Positions 8,532 to 20,640 of a stretch of 64,000 nucleotides of DNA are shown one piece after another (position 1 is the first letter of the stretch; each line of letters begins with the position of its first letter). Under the pieces are notes generated by a model. That model was not told where the DNA came from. It was given only the letters and a program-made list of their open reading frames with translations, and searched no databases. This DNA is from Lunularia cruciata. Taxonomy: Eukaryota > Streptophyta > Marchantiopsida > Lunulariales > Lunulariaceae. The stretch is taken from contig OX419756.1 of the NCBI GenBank assembly GCA_948567375.1, positions 63,156,552 to 63,220,551 on the forward strand. The letters are read 5' to 3'. The translations under genes were made by a program, and so were the position numbers.

Positions 8532-11500
8532 TGTGACAACCCGGCAAATATCACTTTTGCGGTAATTGGGTAAGTAAAGTTCGTTCTCGTGGAGATACAA
8601 GTCTGAAATGTCCAAAAACAAAGTCAAACAGTAACAATGTAGTTCTTCTTGGTTGCATCTTTAATCTCTTGGGTAGAAACCACACCCAGAAGAGAGTAAC
8701 GAGCACTGACTCATAGTCTTGTCACAAATTAACACTCCTTAATCACAACTCCATCAAATCTTTCCAAACAATCTTGATTGTGATGGCTCTCCCAAAAACG
8801 GCACTTCACTGCAAAACAACTTTGCCTCAGAATTGTGTTCCACCCCTCCACTGAAGGCACAACTTCCTCAATCAAAATTGCTTCAAATCAACTTTGCATT
8901 GCACTCACAAATGCAAAATACTACAAACACTACAATTACTCTCAGATCTGTCAAGGCATTGCTTTGATTGCACTTCACTCAGGATCAAACACACAGAATG
9001 AAGATCAAGGCTGTGGAATCCAACATCCAACAAGCACACTGACTTGCACTTTGAATTTCTTCACACACTCACAAACATAGACACAAAGTTGGTACTCGGA
9101 ATCAAGCTCAAGCAACAAGCACTACTTCACAACACTTTGTTTTATCTATTCTCAGAAATAATGAGCACTGAACAACAATTTCCTGCGAATGCCACTCTTA
9201 AGTAGTGAATCAATCAACAATTCTAACAACTATACCGTTCTACAACAACTCCTCTAACTTGCAGATCCAAAATGACAATGCACCTCTTCATATCTGCCTC
9301 TTCAAATCTCAAAACTGTTACTAATCCGATCCGATGTCTACTTCTTCCTCGGCTTTCAAACCTAAACCCAAAGTAAATTTAGTTCTTACTACTCTTTCCT
9401 TGGGTTTCATATCTTCTACTTCTTCTACCAAATCTAGCAATTCTCTTTCCGGATTTGAAATTCCATTAGTGGGTAATCTATCTTACTCCTTATCTCCTGA
9501 CTCACTCTTCTCTAATGTCTCCACTGATAATTCCGAACACATTTGTACTCCTACTTCATCTACTTCGGGTTTTGCTCTAACATCCTTCTAAAGTTTTTCT
9601 ATCTCTATTTTCACTAAGTCTAATCTAATCGCAATGTTGTCTTCTACTTCTAAGATTTTCCTATCTACACAAGTCCTGAGACTTATCAGCAGCGCGTTCA
9701 AATCTGTATCTTTTGCTTGTCTTTGCCTTGTCTCCTGCACTAACAACTTCAACTCGTGCAGTCTCGTCTCCTCAATCCAAATACTAGCTTCTGTGTTTAG
9801 TATTGCATTCATTCTGAGGACTATCTCCTTCAATGGCTCCAATCTGGTCTTCCTCTCACGTTCACAATTTGCAAGCCAGTCCTCTCGGTACATCGCCAAC
9901 TCCTCCTCGAACTCGGCTTTCACCATCTCCTTCTCCTTCTCCTTCTGTACAACCTTCTCCTCCTAATTACAAAGTAACTCTCGTAATCGGTCTTCTTCTT
10001 GGTATCGTGCCGCCAACTCTCTTTGCTAGAGCTGCTTCTTCTCCTTGACACTCTCTATCACCCTATCAAGCTCCTGATCCTTTGCTGCTACTCTCGCCAT
10101 AGCATAGATTACTTCTACTCTTGAATCAGCAAACTGCTGCTTCAAGATTTCATACTCCGCTACTTGTCTCTCCCTTGCTATGTCACTCTTCTTCACAAGA
10201 TCTTCTCAATAATTTACTTCTCTCTTTAGGTCTTCAATTACTTGACTTCTTACTACTGCCTCCGCTCGCAATACTTCTCTTTCCTCCTCACCTCGGGTTA
10301 TACTCTTCTTCAACTCCGAGTTTTCTTCTTCTAATCTCACCAACACCTGCAATACAGTCTTTACCTCCAGACATGTCGACTGCATTTCCTTCTTTTTGTA
10401 CTCCATCTTTACTAGTAGAGGACATACCACATCCCGCAGGTACTCCACTCCATCGCTCGAGATTACTTCTTCTCGTGTGGCCACAATCTTTGTACTTCGT
10501 GTTCATCCAATACTCGCCTTCTTCTCTACAGTCTTTGTATCGGAATCAAAGCCTCACTTCCCGAGCTTTCACTTACCTCTTTCATTGCCTTACTCGGCCC
10601 TGCTTCACACTTCACCTTATGTCTCAAGCAAACTCCTTGCTGTACTGCAATCTTCTTCTCTTCGGGCACAGTTACTTTGTCTTCCAACTGTGTGTTGTTT
10701 TCGGCTTCCATCTCGGCTTGCACTTCTTCTTCACATTCTTCAGCCACTGGCGCTGATGTCATTTCTCCTCCTTCATCACTATCACTACTCGTATCTCCAC
10801 TCTGCAGCGTTAGCTCAGGCTCCTCCTTGTGTTCCGAGTCTTCAATTTTTAGCTTGGCATCTCCTTCTGAGTCTTCGTCCTCCGACTCAATCACCACCAT
10901 ACCTCGCCTCGGGTTGCCTCTCCACGTCTTCCGGGGTTTCTTTGTGTCTTCAGCGTCATCTTGCCGACCCCTCTTCTTTGTAGTCAGGGTATTCACTATG
11001 ACTTCCACGTTCTTCCCGCCTTCGCATAGTAGTTGTCAGTGCTCCTCATTTGCAGGATGTATTGCTGCTCCTTGATGTCGACTTCCTTTTGCACATCAGG
11101 ATGGAAGTGCGACACCATCTGAGTCCGCTCCGCCGAGTTCAGCAAGTTGAGCCCGAGGTAGAAGTGTGCTGCAAACGGCACGATATAGTGTAGAGGCAAC
11201 TTATCCTGCAAATTCCACACCATCTGCCTTGTTCTCTCGTGAAAACACCGTGCCCAATTGATTGTTCTCCTATAAAAAGCTTGTGAAAGAACACCGCTTG
11301 GTGTTTCATCACGTATGTGGTTCACTCCAGCTTCAGGATAGCCATAAGTGCACTCACAATTCCTCTCTTCACAGGGTCTTTGTAGCTCTCAACCTTATAC
11401 CCGTTCTTCATCCGCTTTGACGAGAAGGCATCTCTCACCTCCTGGATCTCTTGAGCTATCTCTCCCTTCCCTAAGAACATGGCTCCGTGCTCCAAGCCTG

Positions 11501-12308
11501 CTTCCTTCCCAAGTACAAGTCTCCAATCTGACTCTATCCAGCAAGCCGGATTTCCTCTCTTCCCTTCTTCCTTGGGTCCATCAAGACACTTGCTCTCAAT
11601 GATTTTTGTCATGAATCCTGGAAAGCTTACATTCCAGTTCCATGCCAGAAACGTGATCCAAAGTCGGCTCAAGACTTTGATCCTCGCTATTACATCTAAC
11701 CTCCAAATCACATGATTTCTCACTATGAATTCAGAGTTCTTCTTTCCTCCTCCCATCTCTTCTGCCTTCTCACAATCTCTCGATTCCACTCTTGCGACTT
11801 CTCCTTTACGCACTACCACAATTCCAACTCTACTTCCCTTCCCACAATAACCTGCAAGACGACTTCTCAAAGGCAAAGGAAAATTACTCGACATTTCTTT
11901 GTTGCAAGTTTGATCTTTATAGAGTTGCGCTTCTTTGTCTTCCGACACTTTGAGTTTCTACGGAGAAATCACACCTCTTGCATGCACCTATCACTGTCAA
12001 TCAACTCTTGCGTGTTTGGGCCACGGTTTTTGAACGATCCCTTCTTGAACTTCTCGCCCTAATGAAAGGTTGTTAGACTATCTTTGCCTCTGGTTGAGCT
12101 CCCCCCAATACGAAGAAAATTTACTTTGGGTTGTATGCTGACAGGGCATTTCCAAGTACTTCGCCTTATGACCCAAAGTCACTTTACTTTGGGTTTCATC
12201 CTGAAGACTCCTTTCTTTGCCTTCTTTGGCCATACAGGCGCAATACGACTTCTCTATACACTTCTTCTCCTTTATTTTGGAAAAAAACCAAAAAATGTGG
12301 GCACCACA
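8532..12308 (-). mobile_element. Solo L LTR, type 1, reversed
   Basis: The full 3777 bp LTR lies in minus orientation, from TGTGACAACCCGG (its 3' end) to TGGGCACCACA (its 5' end), flanked by AATAC at 8527-8531 and 12309-12313. No internal element sequence is attached. It lies 51 bp from the end of the L1 5' LTR in opposite orientation, which creates a very large palindrome. Confidence 0.95.
9321..11894 (-). pseudogene. LTR-borne coiled-coil gene, reversed solo copy
   Basis: Same gene as at 5108-7685. The start MSSNF lies at 11894 and the stop after DIGSD at 9321. The N-terminal 190 codons are open (11894 to 11322) and include ITFLAWNWNV, CWIESDWRL and KNGYKVESYKDP. Frameshifts follow near 11320, 11000 and 10500, with later stops. 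The coiled coil and the tail are still recognisable. Leu/Ser-rich open frames on the plus strand here are shadows of the Lys/Glu-rich coding strand. Confidence 0.75.
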
Positions 12309-12350
12309 AATACAAAGCAAAATTCAAAATTGGGTATCAACGCAATATGA

Positions 12351-12640
12351 ATGTCTGCATTGAAAGAACAATGGGAAGAGAGAGCTCAAAGACAAGCACT
12401 ACAGCATGAAGGAGACAAACGTCTAAACATCCCATCCACTATTGACGAAACTGAATGAGAGGCGTTGGACTTTCAACTCCTTCACAAAGTGCAAGAAGCC
12501 CTACGAGAACTTGACCACAAGAAATGCAAAGGCGGTTGGCAAGGCTACTTTGCATCTCCCTCTTTGTCCAAGAAGAAGAAGGACTTGAGTGGACAGACAT
12601 ATGCATTGTGGCCCAGTACACCGACTTCCCCTAGAGCTGG
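12351..12640 (+). pseudogene. gag: L1 gag, first part
   Basis: The ATG at 12351 opens a charged, Gln/Glu/Arg-rich reading frame (MSALKEQWERERAQRQ) with a single TGA at 12456. It runs to 12640, where K1 is inserted; the frame resumes after the second GCTGG at 18309. This is the N-terminal matrix-like end of gag. The 37 bases from 12314 to the ATG are leader. Confidence 0.65.
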
Positions 12641-13075
12641 TGTAAAAGACCAAAACCGAGGAGAGAAATAGGAGAATGGAAGCTCACATTGGGACACTTG
12701 AATGAGGGAAAACTCCAAATGCCTAGCATGAGCTTCGGCCCTGGTATTTATAGGTAGCATACAAGACCCTTGAAGCTTCTTCAAGAAGTTTCCTTGAGCC
12801 AAGTTAACTAGGAATTCTTGGAGTGCAAGCCAAGTTAACTAGGAAGCTTCTCGAGAAGCTTCCTTCTAGAAGCCGCCTACTTGGTGTGCAAGCTAAGCTA
12901 GTTGGAAGCTTCTAGAAGCTTCCTTCTAGAAGCTACCTACTTAGAGCGCAAGTTAACTAGTTGGGAAGCTTCCCAAGAAGCTTCTTAGATGCTTCTAGAA
13001 TATTCTAGGCTATTTTGTCTTATTCTCTACTTCGTAAGCCCGACCAACTTCGTCACTAAACTCCATATTGTTACA
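12641..13075 (-). repeat. K1 3' LTR
   Basis: It runs TGTAAAAGAC to ATTGTTACA as written, with TG...CA ends. It is rich in AGAAGCTTC blocks separated by repeats of GTGCAAG(C)(C/T)AAG(C/T)TAACTAG. Confidence 0.95.
12745..13005 (-). promoter_or_regulatory. K1 LTR promoter with heat-shock elements
   Basis: On the minus strand a TATAAATA box lies at 12752-12745. Upstream of it are clustered GAA/TTC units. GAAGCTTCTAGAAGCTTC at 12905-12922 has four units at exact 5-base phase, the consensus heat-shock element, and TTCTAGAATATTC at 12993-13005 has three. Further paired units lie at 12772, 12843-12871 and 12965-12984. The four-unit site is also intact in the 5' LTR at 18133-18150, with TATAAATA at 17980-17973. 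Known precedent: the copia element ONSEN of Arabidopsis is driven by such sites. Confidence 0.7.
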
Positions 13076-13111
13076 TATTCTCCCGCCGCTAGTTGGTGAC
13101 GTCCTTGTCGC

Positions 13112-14397
13112 CTATGAAGCTTTGAATTCCTTGATGGCCAGCTGTGCATTCTGGAGGTGAGAAAGAGGTTCCCATGTGGCATCATGAAGGGGATACCCTT
13201 TCCAAAGTACCTTGTACTCCGTATGTTGGCAACGGCCTCGTTGAATATAGTGACGTGCAAGGATACGATCAACTTCATACTCCTCATGATCATTGATAGA
13301 GACAGGAAGAGGGGGAGGTTGGACTCAAGAGGAAAAGGAAGAAGGGTTAGGAACAAAGGGTTTCAACTTGGAAACATGAAAGACAGGATGGATACGCATG
13401 TGACAAGGTAAGGCAAGACGATAAGCAACAGGAGAGACAATTTGGGTAATATCAAAGGGTCCTATCCAATTAGGGGCAAGTTTACAAACTTGGGTATCAA
13501 GTGGGAGAGGGAGGTTACTAGAGGATAGCATGACTTTATCACCGACTTCAAAGGTGAGATCTCGACGATGGTGGTTCGCATATTGTTTCTGGCGATTCTG
13601 AGCAACAAGGAGGTGAGACTTTGCTTGTTGGAGAGATTGGGATATAGTGGTCAAGAATGTGGAAGTATGAGGAACCTAAGATGGAAGGGGAGCAAGAAGA
13701 GAATTTGGAACAAGCAGATCTTGGCCAAAATTGAGAAAGAAAGGAGAGAATCCAGTGCTTGCCTATTTGGAATTGTTGTAGGCAAATTTGACAGCGGCAA
13801 GACATTCATCCCAATTGGTATGGTGGACATTGACAAAGGCACGCAACATATCGTCCAATGTACGATTTGCACATTCAGTTTGTCCATCTGTTTGAGGATG
13901 ATAGGCCGTGGACAAAGCAAGCTTGGTGCCGAGTATCTGAAAGAGTGCTTGCCAAAACTTCCCGGTAAAGCAAGGATCACGGTCGGAGATGAGTACGTGT
14001 GGCATTCCATGATGCTTGAAGACATTGTCAAAGTAGATTTGCGCTAAGGTGGGAGCATCCACGGTATCACAGGTTGGTGCCAAGTGGATTTGCTTACTAA
14101 GCTTATCCACAAACACCACGATGGCGGTGTGTCCTTGTTTTGTCTTTGGCAAGGATGTGATGAGGTCCAAGCTCACATGCTCCCAACGAGCTGCTGGAAC
14201 GGCAAGCGGTTGAAGGAGTCCACCCGGCTTTTGGTTGTTGGCTTTGTTACGTTGGCAGTTCTCACACGATCGGACAAATTCTCGACATCATGTGTCATGT
14301 TGGGCCACCACCATTGACGTTGGAGGGTACCCAAGGTCTTGTCTACACCCATATGACCAGCGATGGGTAAATCATGGGCTTCTTGAAGGCGCACAAG
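13112..14397 (-). pseudogene. pol: K1 integrase with C-terminal chromodomain
   Basis: The integrase inserts the DNA copy; the chromodomain reads histone methylation and directs insertion to heterochromatin. The zinc-binding part (HDLPIAGHMGVDKTL to WWWPNM) lies near 14390-14240, with its CxxC changed. A one-base shift near 14176 leads into the core: LDLITSLP, VVFVDKLSK, LISDRDPCF and the YHPQTDGQTE stretch. A GDKVML / HPVFHVSKLKPF segment follows. After a TGA near 13325, in the same frame, comes a chromodomain at about 13300-13112 with EYEVDRILARH, YKVLWKGYP and DATWEPLSHL. The frame ends with TAG at 13112. Confidence 0.88.
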
Positions 14398-16068
14398 TCA
14401 AAGATCACCTTTGGCTGGAACATAGATCTGGTCCGCATGGAATAGAAGGCCTTCCTTGAAGGAGAAGGTGTTGTACTCCTTATCACCTGTTGTTAGCCGA
14501 CCATGTACCATTTGGAAGAAGGGATCTTGCTGAGCTAACCAAAACTCGTTATGAATCTTGGGATCAATGGACACCGTCGTAATTGCTGCTGTGATGAGAG
14601 GAAGAGACTTCAAATCAGGTCGTCGTGATAGAGCATCAGGGATGACATGGAACTGACCTGGTTTGTACTCAAGTTTGATGTTGAACAATTGGAGTTGCTC
14701 TTCCCATCAATGATGTTGACTCTTCATGTGCTCTAGGTGTAAGGTCTGCAACAATGGCTTGTGATCAGTTCGCATGATCACTTGTTTCCCCAAGAGATAA
14801 TGCCTCCATACCTTGGTGGCATATACCATTGCAAGTTGTTCCCGATCTCGAGCAGAGTAATTTCTTTCAGTTGTATTTAGTCGGCAAGACACAAAGGCAA
14901 TAGGATGTAGTCCATCTGGAAATTCTTGTTGCAACATAGCTCCAATTGCAAAGTTAGAAGCATCAGAATCAACCACACAAGGTAGTTGAGGATCATATGG
15001 TTGAAGAATGGGTCTTGAAGACACCATATGCTTTAACTTCTGGAATGCTTCTTCATGCTTGGTGGTCCATTGGAAGCTCAAGTTCTTTCCCAAGAGGTCA
15101 GTCAATGGTGCAGCCACGTGAGCATAATAGTGGATGAACCGTCGGTAAAAACTGGCCAATCCATTGAATGCTTGTACTTTGGTAGCATCCTTTGGGGTAG
15201 GCCAATCAGTAATGGCCTTGATCTTCTCTTCTTCCATCTTGATCTCCTCTGATGAGATCTTATGACCCAAGAAGGTAACCTCCTTCTGCCAAAAAGCACA
15301 CTTTGACTTCTTGCAGTAAAATTTCCACTGTCGTAGTTGTCTTAAGACTTCTCGCACATGATTCCTGTGTTCTACCTCTGTCCTACTAAAGATTAAGATA
15401 TCATCTAAGAACACTACCATGGACTGATCCAATAGTCCCTCCAACACCCGATGCATCTGATCCATGAAGACTGCTGGAGCATTAGTGAGTCCAAAAGGTA
15501 GAACTCTCCACTCAAAATGTCCATACCTTGTGCGAAAGGCAGTCTTTTGCACGTCTTCTCCTTCAATAGGAATTTGCCAATAGCCGCTACAAAGATCTAG
15601 CTTGGAAAAGTAGCGTGCTCCACTTAATCGATCAAGCAAGTCATCGATCCAAGGCAAGGGATATGCATTCTTCACGGTTTGCTTATTGAGCCCACGGTAA
15701 TCAATACAGAAACAAAGTCCTCCATCCTTCTTTGGAACTAATAGTACCGGTGCTCCCCAAGGAGAAGTGCTATGTCGTATGAAATCCTTCTCCAACAACT
15801 CTGTAAGTGTTGTTCGCAACTCCTCCAGCTCCTTTGGTGAGAGCCGATAGATTGGTCTACTCACTGGAGTACTCCCTGGCAATAACTTGATCTTGAAGGG
15901 CATACCTCGATCAGAGGGTAATCCCTTTGGCAGATCAACCGGAAACACATCTGCAAACTCCTGAACTATCCTATCAACCGTTGCTTGATGCGGCACTTGG
16001 CCCTCCTCAAATTGTTCTTGTGCAATCGGCTTGATCCACACCACGAATATAGACTTATCTTCCTCCAT
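14398..16068 (-). pseudogene. pol: K1 reverse transcriptase and RNase H
   Basis: An open frame of 453 codons (16068-14707) runs through the whole RT: FIRHSTSPWGAPVLLVPKKD, DYRGLNKQT, YFSKLDLCSGYWQIP, FGLTNAPAVFMDQM and the catalytic VFLDDILIFS. RNase H follows with DSDASNFAIGAML, SARDREQLA and RTDHKPL. After a stop near 14707 the frame continues with the linker (KPGQFHVIPDALSRRPD) to 14398. This is the best preserved RT in the window. The N-terminal part overlaps the protease region in another frame, so one frameshift is present. Confidence 0.92.
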
Positions 16069-16672
16069 AAGCTTGCTCTATGGCTGCTTCATTAACAAAC
16101 TTCCCTTCTAGGGACTCATCTCTCTTCCGAGCTTGCTCCATGGTTGCCTTCCTGGCAAACTTCCCATCTTGGGACTCATCTCCCTTCCAGATTTGCTCCA
16201 TGGCTACCTTCTCAACAAACTTCCCATCTTTGGACTGACTATTCTTAGGTGTCTTACTCAGAGGTGCCAGACAACCTAAACAGAAATTCCTACCTTGGTG
16301 TTGTACTTGAATTTGGTGTCGGGTCCAATCAAATTGAACCTTATGACATTCAAGCCAAGGTAGACCCAGAATGATATCATAGTGTAAAGGTGCCACTACA
16401 AACCTCATACACTCCAAATACTCCTTCCCAATCTTGAAGGTAATAGGATGCAAGGTACGGAATGCAGAACCCTTTCTACCATCCGCCATCATCAAACTAC
16501 TTCCAATCACTGGCTTGATAGGAATACCCAATTCCTTTGCTACTTGAATAGACATGCAATTCTCTGAACTTCCAAAATCAACTAGAATTCTACAACTCCG
16601 ATTAAAAATCATACCTTGCAAGTGAAGCAGACTTGCATAGGTCGAGCCTTCAATCCCATTGGAACTAATCAA
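16055..16672 (-). pseudogene. K1 aspartic protease
   Basis: Open for 205 codons. The catalytic loop reads ILVDFGSSENCMS at about 16582-16545, with Phe in place of the usual Ser/Thr of D(S/T)G, which should inactivate it. A flap-like region and DIILGLPWLECH follow. The last third carries a short repeat, GKF(V/A)xxA(A/T)(M/I)EQxxKxDES, three times (about 16210-16060). Confidence 0.75.
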
Positions 16673-16698
16673 GCTCCCAGTAGGTGGCTCAAATTCTC

Positions 16699-17597
16699 CT
16701 AATGGGATTCCTCGTTTCCCTGATCATTCCGCTCCACAACCTCCACTTGGGCAACTTGTCGAGGTCGTCCATTCTTGAGTGGACATTCAGCAATGCGATG
16801 CCCCAACTGGCGACAATAAAAACAACCTCCATTCTGTCGTAATCTTTCCCTATCTGCTGTGCCAAGTGGTCTTCGTCGGATAGCATCAATCTCCATTGGT
16901 ACCGGTTCTTCCACTCGTGGTACTGGTGGGTTTTGTGTAGGTCGAGGTTGAGACCAAGTTGTCGCAACTAAGGAATCAAAACGCTCAGCCAATTGCATGG
17001 CTTCTTCTACATTCTGTGGCTCTCGCATGGTCACTTCCAATCTGGTTCGTGACTTCAATCCTCGCACAAATCGATCCTGAACTTCACCTTCTTGGATATC
17101 TGGAATTTGCATGATGATATTCTGAAATTGTGTGATGTAGCTTCTCACGGAGCCAATCTGCCTCAACTCTGCCAATTTATCTCATGCAGCTCGGGTGGCA
17201 TTTATAGTCTGGAATCGACCAAGTATTGCCTCCTTGAATTCTGCCCATGTAAAAATTGGTGTAACAATTTGTCGTTCAACTCTTTCTACTCGGAATTGCC
17301 ACCAAAGTTTTGCCACTCCATCCAACTGGCTAGAAGCCAAGAGAATTTGTTTCCGCTTGTCTTGAAGATTGGTGGCTTCAAAGTAATGTCACAGTCAAAC
17401 ACAAAATTCTCCACTGTGCCTGGAAGATTCTTGCATTCAAACACCTTGGGTTTCGGAAATCAAATGCGATCTTCTCCATCTCGAACTGGCGCTCTGTCTA
17501 TCTGTTCTTGTCGTTGCTGGTCTCGTTCATCCAACAATCAAGTAAGATGCTCGATTTGTTGTTGCATTGCAAGGATAACATCCGGTATTGCCGCCAT
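16699..17597 (-). pseudogene. gag: K1 gag with zinc knuckle
   Basis: The likely start is MAAIPDVILAMQQQ at 17597. The first 140 codons carry several stops. From 17175 an open frame gives the capsid end (YITQFQNIIMQIPDIQ, QDRFVRGLKSRTRLEV) and a zinc knuckle CFYCRQLGHRIAEC at about 16830-16790. Gag length (~300 residues) is normal for plant chromoviruses. Confidence 0.82.
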
Positions 17598-17852
17598 TGC
17601 TACTACTCTATTCCACTACCCTCAATTTATCTAGTTGATTAACACACAAATACAACACGTCCACCGTTCTCCATAAGTTACAACTGGAAGTATCAAGCGT
17701 TCTTCTGACACGGTGATCATATGTAGAAAATCCTACCCAAAGCGTGAGGTGATGAATTGCGTGAAATGATGCTTTGGTAATATCTGGACATGAAAGTCCC
17801 AATGGTTTAGCGGAAGTGGATTTGGCGGTCCATAAATTCCATCCATCCCATT

Positions 17853-17867
17853 CCTGCTCTGATACCA
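17853..17867 (-). other. K1 primer binding site (initiator tRNA-Met)
   Basis: The minus strand reads TGGTATCAGAGCAGG one base after the 5' LTR, complementary to the 3' end of plant initiator tRNA-Met. It fixes the element's orientation. Confidence 0.93.
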
Positions 17868-17868
17868 A

Positions 17869-18303
17869 TGTAAAAGACCAAAACCGAGGAGAGAAATAGG
17901 AGAATGGAAGCTCACATTGGAACACTTGAATGAGGGAAAACTCCAAATGCCTAGCATGAGCTTTGGCCCTGGTATTTATAGGTAGCATACAAGACCCTTG
18001 AAGCTTCTTCAAGAAGCTTCCTTGAGCCAAGTTAACTAGGAATTCTTGGAGTGCAAGCCAAGCTAACTAGGAAGCTTCTCGAGAAGCTTCCTTCTAGAAG
18101 CCGCCTACTTGGCGTGCAAGCTAAGCTAGTTAGAAGCTTCTAGAAGCTTCCTTCTAGAAGCTACCTGCTTAGGGTGCAAGTTAACTAGTTTGGAAGCTTC
18201 CCAAGAAGCTTCTTAGATGCTTTTAGAATATTCTAGGTTATTTTGTCTTATTCTCTACTTCGTAAGCCCGACCAACTTCATCACTAAACTCCATATTGTT
18301 ACA
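17869..18303 (-). repeat. K1 5' LTR
   Basis: It pairs with 12641-13075 at about 97% identity by hand count. The four-unit heat-shock element at 18133-18150 is intact; the three-unit site is broken (TTT for TTC at 18221). Confidence 0.95.
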
Positions 18304-20640
18304 GCTGGAAAGGAAGTCGTGTCCTTGAAGAACTTTGTTCGTCAAAAGACAACACGTACACTTACTGAAGACGAGTGTCAACATCTTCTACGAACGATTC
18401 CTTGGTTGTCCCGAAGGAATTTTGAAGAACCAATCAAAGTTGTTGAGCCTGAATCTTCCACTCGGGTTGAAGTCGACATTCTCATAGCAGAAATTGTCAA
18501 AGAAGACCCCACCTTGAATTTGACAAATTGGAATCCCTGGGTTGACACCACGACGTCAATACTAGCTAATCCTTCAGTTCCATCAAGTTCAACACTACCT
18601 CAGCCGATCCTAGTGCATCGAACGATGACTTTGTTGCCTATCACCCAACACGCCTATCAGAAGTATAAGGGGACAGAACAAGACGAAGACCCCGATGAAT
18701 TCATCAAAGAATTCGAAGTCATCTCCTCTGCTAACAAGGAGCATGACTCGGCGGATCGACTGAGAATTTTCCCAAGTCTGCTCCGAAAGAAAGGTTGGAG
18801 CTAGTACACCCATGTGATCCAAAAGGGGTTTGTACCAGTGGACTCGGCAGACTTGAGAAACAACTTCCGGGAACAATTCTGGGAGGTTGATTACGACACA
18901 AGTATCTTCGTGGCACTCAATGATTCAGACCGAGGCAAGAAGGAGAAGTTGAGAGACTACTCTGAGCGGTTCATGGCACTATTGAACCGAGTTCCCAAGC
19001 AACCGGGGGTGGTGGGTTACTCCGATGCCCAAGCCATTACCTGGTTTCTTGGGGGACTATCACCAGAGATATGAATCTTTGCAAGGGAGAGGAATGTAAC
19101 TTCTCTTGACAAGGTACTCAAACATGTTGCTTGTTACGAGGCGGCCCACTCTCACTCTGCCGGTAACCGGAGAAATTGGGAGAAGAAAGGCAAGAAGCCC
19201 AGAAGGAGAGCTTCGCCAGTACATCCTCTTCTTTGGACGAATCCTCCACGTCTTTGAGCTCTTCTTTGGAATCCAAAGAAGAATCAAAGCCAAGACAAGT
19301 TAGAAGACGTGGGAGCAAGAAACCAGTAACTCCTCCAGCAAAGAGTGTAAATAAGGTGGATACCAAGCTGGATGCCCTCATCAAGGAGTTTTTGGATTTT
19401 CAAGATCCAGATGATTGGGGCCAAAGACAGAAGGAAAGCCCCAACATTTGGGAGATCAAATGTATGGTGCACCGCATGTGGCGAATCAGGCCACGCCAAT
19501 ACAGAATGCAATATTCGTTTAGCATTCCCGATGCAACAAATTGATTGGGTTCTGAGATGGAACCAAGACGAGGACGAAGAGGTTGTGTACCAAACGCAAG
19601 AAGTACAGCCTCAAGCAAGCACATTGTATCAAGGTCCAAGGTTTGGACCCAGGGAGTATAACCCCAATGCTCCTTCACAAAGACCACTGATGAGCAACCA
19701 AAATCGCCCTCAAAATGTTGCACCCGGAGCCTATTATAATTGTGGCTCGATGGGACATTAGTCTCCAAACTATCCCGAGCCAAGAAGGCAAATTGGGTAC
19801 GTTCCCTTGTGCGGAAATTGTAAAGGATCACGGCATACAGGCAACAAATGTCCTCACCCACCGAACCCGAAGCCGCCTGTAAAGTATGTACAGACCCCCG
19901 CTGTGCATGCAACACTTCAGCCAAAGGGGGATACTAATGTAAATTGCATTACTTTTGAGGAAGAAAGACCTCAAGAAGGGAGTCCGGCCTCGGAAGGAGA
20001 ATGGCCGGACCTTGAAATTTTGAAAGTTGAGACACGCTCCAGCAAGAAGAAGCGTGATCCCGAAGAATTGAGTACAACCTTGTTGTCTTCTAGAAAGGCA
20101 AAGAGACTATGCCTAAAGGCAATTCTTTCTGCCAAGGAGGAAAATATCCTCGCAAAAGCCAAAGCTAAAGCCTTGCAGAAAGAACTGAAGGAAGCACTAC
20201 TCAGGACTCGGGAACTGAGTTTGGAAGAGGAGACAAAGACAAAGTCTCGAGTTTTTCCGGCGGACATCTGATCCGAAGTAAAAGGTCTGATCCAAGCCGA
20301 AGGGGGCCAACCCGAGGAACCTCGGGTTAAGGCCACTGGCAAGCCCGTTACCATTTTGAAGCGTCCCAAAGTCAAGAGGGAATATGGAGAGACTTTGGAC
20401 CCAAAGCCAAAGGCAAAGACGGTCAAATTGGGAGGAGTACCCCCATACGATATTGTAGCAGATCTGGCAGCCACAAATGCCAATGTCACATTCAAGCAAT
20501 TGTGGGAAGATAACAAGCTATACAAGAGGCAGCTAAATTTGGCACTCAAGAAGGTGAGTTCGATGTCAAAGAAGAAATTGCTTGCTATCTATCGTATTGA
20601 ACAAGAAGATTTGGGATCTCCTGAGGTAGATGCGGAGATT
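18304..20640 (+). pseudogene. gag: L1 gag, main part, with three zinc knuckles
   Basis: It continues the frame of 12351-12640. A capsid region at about 18630-19075 holds KYKGTEQDEDPDEFIKEFE, LRNNFREQFW and LRDYSERFMALLNRVP. A Ser/Lys/Glu-rich linker follows (19190-19400, after a one-base shift). Three CCHC knuckles come next: CTACGESGHANTEC (about 19467), YYNCGSMGH with Tyr for the first and last Cys (about 19731), and CGNCKGSRHTGNKC (about 19812). The charged region 20000-20600 links gag to protease. A few stops interrupt (18802, 19072, 19759, 20269). Confidence 0.8.

Larger units (their letters stand above)
12641..18303 (-). mobile_element. K1: complete chromovirus (Ty3/gypsy with chromodomain)
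   Basis: This 5663 bp element has two 435 bp LTRs (12641-13075 and 17869-18303) and is flanked by GCTGG at 12636-12640 and 18304-18308. On the minus strand it reads 5' LTR, initiator-Met primer site, gag with zinc knuckle, protease, RT/RNase H, integrase, chromodomain, polypurine tract (13076-13090), 3' LTR. By hand alignment the LTRs differ at 13 of 435 positions with no indel, 12 of them transitions, so it is among the younger insertions. It sits in L1 gag. Confidence 0.95.

Noticed and set aside
8532-12308. The reversed LTR as the true partner of the L1 5' LTR
   Set aside because: It is in the wrong orientation and has its own duplication AATAC; the 3' LTR of L1 lies at 24100-26886 with matching TTTAT flanks.
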